From positions 1-21,421 of IMG/VR virus record IMGVR_UViG_3300032246_000671: 21,421 nt of DNA; one strand, written 5' to 3'. Positions 14,231 through 20,773 of this stretch are shown piece after piece. Every line of letters begins with the position of its first letter. The stretch's first letter is position 1. Under the pieces are notes generated by a model. The model did no database searches and was not told the origin of the DNA. It saw nothing but the letters and a program-made list of their open reading frames with translations. The position numbers were made by a program, and so were the translations under genes. This DNA is from a virus.

Positions 14231-14854
14231 TTAGCCTCCGCCGGTTGCTACGTCACCTAAGGTACGACCAATCACAGCACCAACACCAGAACCAGCTGGA
14301 GTTTGGATAGCGTTGTCAAATCGCATGACCATACTAATAGTAGCAGCTTCGCTAGAACCATAGTTCATGTCGTTGTAGTTGACACTTTGCAAGTAGCAAC
14401 CATAAATTTCCCAAGTTTCCAATGCAATTGGTTCGTTGGCACCGTTACCGCCATCAAGAACTTCAAAGCGTGTAAGGAACTTGTAATCAACACCAGCAGC
14501 CGCAGAACTCATTTCCATAAAGTCCAATTGCTTCTGTAGTTGTTCGCCAACTAACTTACTAACATTACCGCCTGCATCATCACGAACGTTGCAGGTAATA
14601 TTTTCCCAGCTGTATTTGCCAGCCAGTTTAATTGTACTGTTGTAGATAGGAATATCAATGTCAGCAAATGTCACACTAGGACGAGTAAAATCAATGACCT
14701 GTTTGGTTAATTCTGTACGAGGTGTGCTAACACCAAAGTTTTCAAATATCACTCTAAAGCGATACTTGAGTTTAGGCATGAGCAAGCCTTGAACTGGTGA
14801 ACTTTGGTCACTTGCCAAGGGCACTGTCATTCTGCTTAGTGATGAAACGGCCAT
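14231..14854 (-). CDS. 19: Tail tube protein gp19
   Basis: At 207 residues this fits the T4 gp19 family (163 residues in T4, near 200 in marine relatives). Typical parts are LMPKLKYRFRVIFENFG, KQVIDFTRPSVTFADIDIPIYNSTI, KYSWENITCNVRDDAGG, LETWEIYGCYLQSVNYNDMNYGSSEAATISMVMRFDN. The protein stacks as hexamers to form the inner tube that carries DNA through the contracting sheath. The gene directly follows the sheath gene, as expected. It has its own late-type promoter (14877-14884) and AGGAG 8 bases before the ATG, which would allow the high output a major tail protein needs. Confidence 0.92.
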   Translation of the reverse strand: MAVSSLSRMTVPLASDQSSPVQGLLMPKLKYRFRVIFENFGVSTPRTELTKQVIDFTRPSVTFADIDIPIYNSTIKLAGKYSWENITCNVRDDAGGNVSKLVGEQLQKQLDFMEMSSAAAGVDYKFLTRFEVLDGGNGANEPIALETWEIYGCYLQSVNYNDMNYGSSEAATISMVMRFDNAIQTPAGSGVGAVIGRTLGDVATGGG

Positions 14855-14876
14855 TTGTTATTCTCCTATATACTGT

Positions 14877-14884
14877 TATTTATG
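14877..14884 (-). promoter_or_regulatory. T4-type late promoter CATAAATA for gene 19
   Basis: CATAAATA on the minus strand lies 22 bp before the gene 19 ATG. The expected start about 6 bases downstream leaves a leader containing AGGAG. One mismatch to the T4 consensus. CTCC just upstream could pair with GGAG in read-through transcripts, but only over 4 bp. Confidence 0.7.
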
Positions 14885-14892
14885 AGTTCTGG

Positions 14893-14913
14893 AGGGGGTA
14901 AAAATTACCCCCT
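14893..14913 (-). terminator. Strong hairpin between sheath and tube genes
   Basis: A perfect 9-bp inverted repeat, AGGGGGTAA and TTACCCCCT, with a 3-base loop, starts 7 bp after the sheath stop codon. It is GC-rich for this genome. On the minus strand no T-run follows, so it may protect the 3' end of sheath mRNA or act as an imperfect terminator and not as a classical Rho-independent one. Confidence 0.55.
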
Positions 14914-14919
14914 GTATCC

Positions 14920-17900
14920 TTATACTGATTGGCTAGCAATCTCTCCAGTATTCTTAATACGAACTGGAATGTAGATGAATTCAACTGCTTTGACTGGTTC
15001 AATTGCAATGTCTACATACAATTCGTTACGGTCAATACGAGCTGGTGTGTTGTTGGTTAAATCGCAAACAACCAGGTAATCGTAAATACCGCGTTTGGCC
15101 ACTAAATCAATCATCATGGTAGTGATAACGTTGGTAATTTCATTGCGTGTGATTTGATCATTAGGCTCAAACAAAAACTGTTTGGCAATAGTCTCAAGTC
15201 TGCCACGAATAAATGCTACCAAACGTGCCACGTTGATACGATTCAACGCTGAGTCGATTGTGGTCACGGTCTTGTTACCAAAGTTAGTGATACCTACACC
15301 AGGAACAAACGTAATTGGGTTGATACGATTTTCGTACAACACATCACGCAGTCCTTGATTTACACCCAGGCTTTCAAATTCGCCAGTTACAGCATTGACA
15401 TAACCAATTTGTTGGGCGTTATCAACTACACCACGGCGTGTACCAGCTGGTGCTAGCCATGGATAACTAACTTCGTCACTGCGAATAATTGTACGAACCA
15501 TCATGTGACTTGGGGGTTGTACCACTACGCTACCACTTAAATCTGTAGTTTGGCAACTTGGATAGAATGTACCAGCATAAACACTGCCTACATTTAATCC
15601 ATCTTGAGCTGGCAAGCCTAAACCACTGTTGTTTGTGGCCCAGGCTGGCACTTCGGTAGGTGCCAAACGTAACGGAGTATCTGCAATCACAAATGCTGTA
15701 TCGTTACGCTCGTTGTTGAGTGCAACCATGTTGGAAGTAAGTTCTGGATATTGTGGGCAAGCCATCAAATTAAACACACGTTGTTCTTCACGAATACTTG
15801 TGCTAGTATCAATACCTTCCTTGAGTGCTGCCACAATCAACTCACGTTGTGCCTGGCGACCCATGTATGGACTGCCATCGGCCTTGTTGCCCGACGCTGT
15901 GACCCAAGCATTGGTTTCAATTGCTGACCAATATGTAGCATTGGTTGGCGAGTTACCTGTGGTTGTTGCTTTGGCAACATAAATTACACCGCCGTATAAT
16001 ACAAAGTCGTTGTACACATAAGTTGTGGCAGAGTTGTAAGGAGGCACAGAAAAAGTAGTAGTGTTGAAATAATCTACTTCAAAGGTCTTGACATTGAATC
16101 CACTACGACGTGTATTCCATAACAACATACCCTGTGGATACAGTGTAGGATCTGGTGCGTCTAGGTCTTGATAGTTGCTGGTTAACAATCCACCAGTTCC
16201 GCTGATTGGCGGAATTGCGTCGCTGATTGGATTGGTAGTTCCGTTAGGAGCCCAACGAATATCAGCAAATAAAATACCGTTTTCTGTAGTTTGATCAGTG
16301 TTGTCAATTTGAATCCACTGTGGTACACCTTCAACATTGGTCCAGCGATAGATCACTGGATAGTTTTCTAAATCACTGGTATCAATCCAAAGATCTCCAT
16401 ACACCAACGGACTTAACGAACTATCGTTTTGTGTAGCAGGTGCTGTGGCACTGAATATAGGACCAGTGGCATTGGTGGCTGACAAGTTATCTCCACGTAC
16501 ATCGTTGGTCACAGTTTGATAACCACGCCAAACACCATTGTTTTGAATCATAATATCTGCTTGGTTAGTAGCACTGTAATACCAATAACGACCGCTGGCT
16601 GGATCTTGGTCTGGTTCGTTGATGCTGGCTGTGTAGGTAAATGTTGGAGGCCCAACAAAATAACTCATGAACACTTGATTTGGTGCTCCAGGGCGGCAAA
16701 ACTCAGTTACATCAACAATAAAGCCGGCTATGTATGAAGCGGTACCAGGAGCAGTTCCTGTTATTGTTATTGTGCCACCTGCACTGTGAGTATACACAAT
16801 TTGGCCGGCACTGTTTACATCAGCAGTAACATACGGCACACCTGCAGCACTCACAGCTGAACAATAATCGGCTGCAGTTGTGCCAACTATTGTGACTGTG
16901 GCAGTTGCGAGAGCAGTGGTTCCTGGCTGAGTTGCAAGAATATTAAAAGTTTGTCCATTTGTGAATACAGGATCTACTGTAGTACCAGTTACAATTGTTG
17001 GACCTGCAGCATATTTTTCATAAATCTCAATGGCTGAATCAGGATTAGGAGTACTGTATAATGCATTCCAACGACCAAAAGTGGTGCCAGCTGGAATATT
17101 ACCACCGCCGCCACTTGGGTCCAAGGCATAGATTGCATCTGTAGTGGTAGCATAGCAAGGGCAGGCCTGTTGTACAAATGCACCCAGTGTACTGTTGTAT
17201 TTTTTAAGAACAAAATTAACACCCAAGTTAACGTTGTTCATTTTTTGCCAAACAGAACCAGTGGGTGCTGGAACAGGTTGACCTGCTTTCCATCTTGGTG
17301 CATCGTAGCTGTAGGCTGGCAAATATGTAGGAGCATTGTACTCTCCAGCAGTGATACCAAATGTGGCCAACAAAGTGCCAGTGCCAGCTTGAATGTTAAT
17401 GCCGCCGCCAACGTCGGTGCTGTCACCAATGGTTGTGGTACTGTCAGCGTATAACTGAAGTTTGTTTCCTATATAGGCTGCATACACACCAGAGATGCCG
17501 GCTTGGTTAATTGCTTGAGCAAATCCTAAAGTTGTGTTGGCTGTCGAGCCATCACCAACTGCTACAGTTGTGCCGTTGATTATTAAAGAATACCCAGCGG
17601 TCAATGTAGTTGAAGTGTTGCTAGCTGTAAGTGTAGGCCATGCTGTTTTCCATTCGTCGCTGCCAACCCAAACCCAGGTATTGTAAAGTTCGTTGGGTGT
17701 TGCACCATCTTGATCCCAACCTGGAGCTTGAGCATTGGTGGGGCCATTACGTTTGTAATACACAGGATTATGTGTTGTTGCTGAGGTTGCAGTAACTACA
17801 GCGTAGTCGCCAATGCTACCAACACTTTGCAAAGGAACAGTAGATGCACTTTCAAGCATGTCTGTGTCGTTGATAACCATTGGTGATTTATTTGTAAATG

Positions 17901-18363
17901 CACCGGTTACTTGACTCCACTCAAACAATCCCCAAACAGTATTTGCAATATCAAACCAATAATCACCATTGTTAGGAGCACCAGTTGGGCGAACCAAGGT
18001 AGCAGTAAGTTCAGCTAGGTCAATGTCCACACGTTGTACATAACAACGATTGCTAACGCCCAAGGCACTGTAAGCTGCCAATAGGCCATATTCATTCAGC
18101 TCGTAACCGTTGATTGGTGTACCAGCTGTGGTTTTATAAAAGAAAGGAACGCCGTAAGTGGCGCTTAGATCTCGTTGACTTGAGATCAAATAAACTCTGT
18201 TAGCATTAGCTTTAAGTGTGCCTGCGGCAACACCTACGCCTGCACCAGAAATTTTATTCTGTGCGGTGGCCAATAAAATATATGGTACCGAATTGGTTGC
18301 GGCAGGAATATATTGACTTTCGTCATTGATAATAATTTCTACGCCAGGTGATGTTAGTGCCAT
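14920..18363 (-). CDS. 18: Tail sheath protein gp18, enlarged
   Basis: This is the contractile sheath subunit. The N-terminus (SPGVEIIINDES, residues 5-16) and the last 315 or so residues match the family: QRELIVAALKEGIDT, PFRL-like DTPLRLAPTEVP, SSYPWLAP-like SYPWLAPAG, NRINPITFVPGVGI, and the C-terminal EPVKAVEFIYIPVRI, which makes the handshake strand in the tube-wrapping lattice. At 1147 residues it is far longer than T4 gp18 (659). The extra part, about 130-830, is Thr/Gly/Ala-rich and beta-type, with repeated GDYWFD (near 132), GDLWID (near 656) and Trp-rich strands. Residues about 773-815 (PYNSATTYVYNDFVLYGG, then NATYWSAI) resemble a CBM5/12 chitin-binding module. The inserts probably lie on the outside of the tail. 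AAGGA lies 6 bases before the ATG. A consensus late promoter precedes it. Confidence 0.93.
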   Translation of the reverse strand: MALTSPGVEIIINDESQYIPAATNSVPYILLATAQNKISGAGVGVAAGTLKANANRVYLISSQRDLSATYGVPFFYKTTAGTPINGYELNEYGLLAAYSALGVSNRCYVQRVDIDLAELTATLVRPTGAPNNGDYWFDIANTVWGLFEWSQVTGAFTNKSPMVINDTDMLESASTVPLQSVGSIGDYAVVTATSATTHNPVYYKRNGPTNAQAPGWDQDGATPNELYNTWVWVGSDEWKTAWPTLTASNTSTTLTAGYSLIINGTTVAVGDGSTANTTLGFAQAINQAGISGVYAAYIGNKLQLYADSTTTIGDSTDVGGGINIQAGTGTLLATFGITAGEYNAPTYLPAYSYDAPRWKAGQPVPAPTGSVWQKMNNVNLGVNFVLKKYNSTLGAFVQQACPCYATTTDAIYALDPSGGGGNIPAGTTFGRWNALYSTPNPDSAIEIYEKYAAGPTIVTGTTVDPVFTNGQTFNILATQPGTTALATATVTIVGTTAADYCSAVSAAGVPYVTADVNSAGQIVYTHSAGGTITITGTAPGTASYIAGFIVDVTEFCRPGAPNQVFMSYFVGPPTFTYTASINEPDQDPASGRYWYYSATNQADIMIQNNGVWRGYQTVTNDVRGDNLSATNATGPIFSATAPATQNDSSLSPLVYGDLWIDTSDLENYPVIYRWTNVEGVPQWIQIDNTDQTTENGILFADIRWAPNGTTNPISDAIPPISGTGGLLTSNYQDLDAPDPTLYPQGMLLWNTRRSGFNVKTFEVDYFNTTTFSVPPYNSATTYVYNDFVLYGGVIYVAKATTTGNSPTNATYWSAIETNAWVTASGNKADGSPYMGRQAQRELIVAALKEGIDTSTSIREEQRVFNLMACPQYPELTSNMVALNNERNDTAFVIADTPLRLAPTEVPAWATNNSGLGLPAQDGLNVGSVYAGTFYPSCQTTDLSGSVVVQPPSHMMVRTIIRSDEVSYPWLAPAGTRRGVVDNAQQIGYVNAVTGEFESLGVNQGLRDVLYENRINPITFVPGVGITNFGNKTVTTIDSALNRINVARLVAFIRGRLETIAKQFLFEPNDQITRNEITNVITTMMIDLVAKRGIYDYLVVCDLTNNTPARIDRNELYVDIAIEPVKAVEFIYIPVRIKNTGEIASQSV

Positions 18364-18371
18364 GGTAATTC

Positions 18372-18403
18372 CTTTTTCTAGTTATGAATATTTATAGAAA
18401 AAG
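18372..18403 (-). promoter_or_regulatory. Consensus late promoter TATAAATA within a hairpin covering the sheath RBS
   Basis: TATAAATA on the minus strand (18396-18389) matches the T4 late consensus exactly, 26 bp before the sheath ATG. It lies within a perfect 9-bp inverted repeat: CTTTTTCTA (18403-18395) and TAGAAAAAG (18380-18372). The 3' arm includes part of the Shine-Dalgarno AAGGA (18374-18370). A late transcript would start near 18383, inside the loop, and so lack the 5' arm. Confidence 0.75.
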
Positions 18404-18458
18404 TCAAAAAGAAGTGGTTATTAGTGGCCTTACGGTAAGGTCTAGGGTAAATAATAGC

Positions 18459-18806
18459 ATGACAAGACCCATTTGTACAGCCTGCAATCAAAGATTATGT
18501 GCTATAAACTGTTATCGCAATGGTAAAATATATTATCGCAGTCGTTGCGGAAGTTGTATTAGCCGAAACAAAAAAATTAAGGTACCCGACCCTAGATGGA
18601 AAACCGCTGGATATAAGAAAAAACCCACCTGTGATCGTTGTGGGTTCAAATCAAGATATAGTGTTCAGTTACTGGTTTATCATGTGGATGGAAATCTAAA
18701 TAATAATTCTACTCGTAACTTAAAAACTGTGTGTCAAAACTGTGCTGTAGAAATTCCTAAGGTTGATTTGCCTTGGCGGCTTGGAGATTTAGAACCAGAT
18801 CTTTAA
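18459..18806 (+). CDS. HNH-like zinc-binding protein
   Basis: This is the only plus-strand gene. From the ATG at 18459 it encodes 115 residues; an in-frame ATG at 18384 would add 25 residues but lacks a ribosome-binding site and would overlap the sheath promoter. AGGG lies 11 bases before 18459, which is a rather long gap. Two zinc sites are visible: C6, C9, C30, C33, and C58, C61, C92, C95. Between them VYHVDGNLNNNSTRNL (73-88) matches the His-Asn part of the HNH motif. The last His of HNH is missing, since CQNC is followed by AVE. It may be a nicking or homing-type endonuclease, or a nuclease relative that now only binds DNA. Its last 50 bp overlap the dNMP kinase gene tail to tail. Confidence 0.75.
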   Translation: MTRPICTACNQRLCAINCYRNGKIYYRSRCGSCISRNKKIKVPDPRWKTAGYKKKPTCDRCGFKSRYSVQLLVYHVDGNLNNNSTRNLKTVCQNCAVEIPKVDLPWRLGDLEPDL

Positions 18807-19404
18807 CTTGGGCAAACAGTGGGTCAAGCCCATTTGCATTGTTGTCAATAACAGCATCAAACTTGGTGCCAATCCAGGCCCATTCACTAGGATGGATATT
18901 TTGGGCCTGCATATAGGCTACAGCGGATTGTACCTGTTGATTTGCGGCTATAGCCGATTCAAACCAGTAAGGTTCTGGACCACGTACTACCCGGATAACA
19001 ATACCACCTGCGTTACGCACTGCTTGAATTTCATTAGGAAATCGAACGTCGGTGATAACAATATCGTTATGTGCTCGATTTAATTTGTTTTCAAGACTGG
19101 CAATCCACGTATCGTCATGCCAGCTTTTGCGGGCAACTTCTGTACCCCATTTTTGTAGTACCAACCGAGGAGTTAAGTTAGGCATAGCCAATCGCTCAGA
19201 CCACCACGGATCCACTTGTTCACGCCAAGTTCTTGACTCGGTGGTACGTCCTTCTAGTAGCTCGCGGTCCCACCCAAACACAGCGGCCACAGCGTCTTTA
19301 AGTGTAGCAGCAAAACTGTCGCGTTTAAATCCGTAGATGTTTTGTAAGTAGTCTGCAATAGTGTCCTTGCCTGAACCCTGGAAGCCAGCAATACCAATAA
19401 TCAT
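18757..19404 (-). CDS. 1: Deoxynucleoside monophosphate kinase (T4 gp1-like)
   Basis: This 215-residue protein starts with a P-loop, GFQGSGKDT (7-15), followed by IADYLQNIYGFKRDSFAATLKDAVAAVFGWD, the usual lid and nucleotide-monophosphate region. LEGRTTESRTWREQVDPWW and VITDVRFPNE (a DxRxxNE-like segment that binds the base or the acceptor phosphate) are characteristic of the T4 gene 1 family. The enzyme phosphorylates dNMPs released from host DNA to dNDPs for phage DNA synthesis. Its start overlaps the DexA-like gene by 4 bp (ATGA), placing exonuclease and kinase in one coupled unit: one releases dNMPs, the other recharges them. The 3' end overlaps the plus-strand HNH-like gene by 50 bp. Confidence 0.92.
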   Translation of the reverse strand: MIIGIAGFQGSGKDTIADYLQNIYGFKRDSFAATLKDAVAAVFGWDRELLEGRTTESRTWREQVDPWWSERLAMPNLTPRLVLQKWGTEVARKSWHDDTWIASLENKLNRAHNDIVITDVRFPNEIQAVRNAGGIVIRVVRGPEPYWFESAIAANQQVQSAVAYMQAQNIHPSEWAWIGTKFDAVIDNNANGLDPLFAQVKDLVLNLQAAKANQP

Positions 19405-19922
19405 CTAATTTCCTTTACATTCAAATGTCGTAGCGTGTCTTGCAACATGTCAATTTGTCTACGACAATCTTCAAGTGCATGATGACTAGTTGGTGGCTTG
19501 GGTAGCTCGGGCCATAGGCTGTAGATGGTTCTGGCATCACGAACATTATAAAACTGCCAAGGCAAGCTCTTGCCATAGCTCTTGTAGGCATGTTCGAGTA
19601 TGTTCATGTCGTAAGTTGGACCATTTGCCCAAATGAATTTATGTTGCCAAGCCAGTTTGTATAGACTATCCAGTGCCTGGTCAAGATCTACGCGGCCTTC
19701 CTCCATGAATGCTTCTGCTTGTGCTTCAGGTTGAGTGGCCCACCAGTCTATGGTGTCTTGTTGTATGCTACGGTTTTCTTGACTTTCTAGCGTGATGCGG
19801 GCATAGTAGCAACGATCATAATAGCCCCGACCAAACGGATCAAAACTTTGAGCCGCAATGGTCAAAATGGTTGCATCAGGACCTGTTCCTAAACCTTCTA
19901 TGTCAATCATTAATGAGCTCAT
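19401..19922 (-). CDS. dexA: 3'-5' exonuclease, DnaQ/RNase H-like (DexA-like)
   Basis: This 173-residue protein has the DEDD exonuclease pattern. D7 and E9 lie in MIDIEGLG; TYDMNILEHAY supplies the second Asp; SHHALEDCRRQ supplies the His and last Asp (DEDDh type). TIDWWATQ resembles TIEWWKNQ of T4 DexA. It is shorter than T4 DexA (227) and nearer the short Rv2179c-like exoribonucleases, so RNA as substrate cannot be excluded. The likely role is degrading single-stranded nucleic acid to mononucleotides, which the coupled dNMP kinase could reuse. The start may be M1 at 19922 or M5 at 19910; neither has a good Shine-Dalgarno. A possible sigma70-type promoter lies directly upstream, unlike the late promoters of the neighbouring structural genes. 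Confidence 0.85.
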   Translation of the reverse strand: MSSLMIDIEGLGTGPDATILTIAAQSFDPFGRGYYDRCYYARITLESQENRSIQQDTIDWWATQPEAQAEAFMEEGRVDLDQALDSLYKLAWQHKFIWANGPTYDMNILEHAYKSYGKSLPWQFYNVRDARTIYSLWPELPKPPTSHHALEDCRRQIDMLQDTLRHLNVKEIR

Positions 19923-19957
19923 GCTAAGAGTATAGCATGATTTTAGAACAAAGTCTA
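19920..19957 (-). promoter_or_regulatory. Possible sigma70-type promoter and hairpin before the exonuclease gene
   Basis: On the minus strand TAGACT (19957-19952) and TATACT (19934-19929) are separated by 17 bases; they match 4 of 6 and 5 of 6 of the bacterial -35 and -10 consensus. The -10 overlaps a perfect 7-bp hairpin, CATGCTA (19939-19933) and TAGCATG (19926-19920), whose 3' arm contains the first ATG of the exonuclease gene. The expected transcript start falls at about that ATG. Confidence 0.45.
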
Positions 19958-19964
19958 GTGAGTG

Positions 19965-20741
19965 TTAGCCAATAACAAAAGTAATTGGCTGACTGCCGTC
20001 TACGTAGTTTTTGAGGTCTTCGATGCACTTGTCCATTTGAGTCTGGGCTTCGCCTTTCATGGCCGCACCGTTTAGGGTACCGCCGCCCTGTGGGCCAGCA
20101 ATGGTGCCAAACTTTTCACGTGCTTCGCCAATGATCATTTTACAAGCGGCAACCATGTAATCTCTAATCCACTGTTGTATTTGAAAGTCTTGTAACAAAT
20201 TGAATTCGGGTTTTAAATTGTAGGTCCAAAGTAATACATTTTCGCCAGTGCCCTTTGGATCACGGATTAACTGTAATTTCTTAGTTACCGGATTCCAAGT
20301 ATAGTTCATGTAGGCACCAAACATACGTCCAGCAAGTTCTACATACTGGCTATAGAAATCATAAGTGGCCAGTCCACCTGCTACGTTGAAGTTCATCAGG
20401 TACACGTTCATACTGGCCTGACTGAATGGGTCAAAGTTTGACGCAAACGGGCCAGTACTATCACCAAATGTTCTGCGAAAAATCTGACGTACAGTAATGA
20501 CTTCTTGTGGCAAATCGTAAATGTTTACGTTGGCCACCAACTCCATAAAAGTATAGCTTTCTTCATAGGCGTTTTGTGCCCGTTGACGATATACACCAAT
20601 GGTGCGTTGATAAGCCGCTTCGTAGTGTTCAGCATCCAGTTCAAGATCCACAATTTGATCGCCAATGGTCAGGCGTACATAATCAAACAGTTGTTGTTTG
20701 AGTGTTTCTAGGCTGGATAGTGATTGTGTGGCTTGTGTCAT
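19965..20741 (-). CDS. 13: Probable neck protein, gp13-like
   Basis: This 258-residue protein has the pattern of T4 gp13, the neck protein that joins the filled head to the tail. The N-terminus (LKQQLFDYVRLTIGDQIVDLELDAEHYEAAYQRTIGVYRQRA, in pieces) parallels the gp13 segment with LGAPIINVELT and a helix of regularly spaced charged residues. The middle has VITVRQIFRR and GLATYDFYSQYVELAGRMFG; the C-terminus (KGEAQTQMDKCIEDLKNYVDG, then ITFVIG) parallels EEARLEKEALREEL and FGILVG in gp13. It is shorter than T4 gp13 (309), as in marine relatives. The GGAG ribosome-binding site lies 7 bases before the ATG within a hairpin. Another connector-type virion protein remains possible. Confidence 0.65.
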   Translation of the reverse strand: MTQATQSLSSLETLKQQLFDYVRLTIGDQIVDLELDAEHYEAAYQRTIGVYRQRAQNAYEESYTFMELVANVNIYDLPQEVITVRQIFRRTFGDSTGPFASNFDPFSQASMNVYLMNFNVAGGLATYDFYSQYVELAGRMFGAYMNYTWNPVTKKLQLIRDPKGTGENVLLWTYNLKPEFNLLQDFQIQQWIRDYMVAACKMIIGEAREKFGTIAGPQGGGTLNGAAMKGEAQTQMDKCIEDLKNYVDGSQPITFVIG

Positions 20742-20742
20742 T

Positions 20743-20770
20743 AGGGAACTCCGTGTTCCCTGTATTTAGT
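20743..20770 (-). promoter_or_regulatory. Hairpin over the neck gene RBS with adjoining late-type promoter
   Basis: On the minus strand AGGGAAC (20761-20755) pairs with GTTCCCT (20749-20743) around ACGGA, so the Shine-Dalgarno GGAG lies in the loop and at the base of the 3' arm, directly before the ATG. ACTAAATA (20770-20763), 6 of 8 to the late consensus, lies just upstream. A start about 6 bases downstream (near 20757) would remove most of the 5' arm. Confidence 0.55.
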
Positions 20771-20773
20771 AGT

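Noticed and set aside
18384-18458. Longer start for the HNH-like gene at 18384
   Set aside because: No Shine-Dalgarno, it overlaps the sheath promoter hairpin, and the extra 25 residues carry no part of the zinc motifs; still possible.
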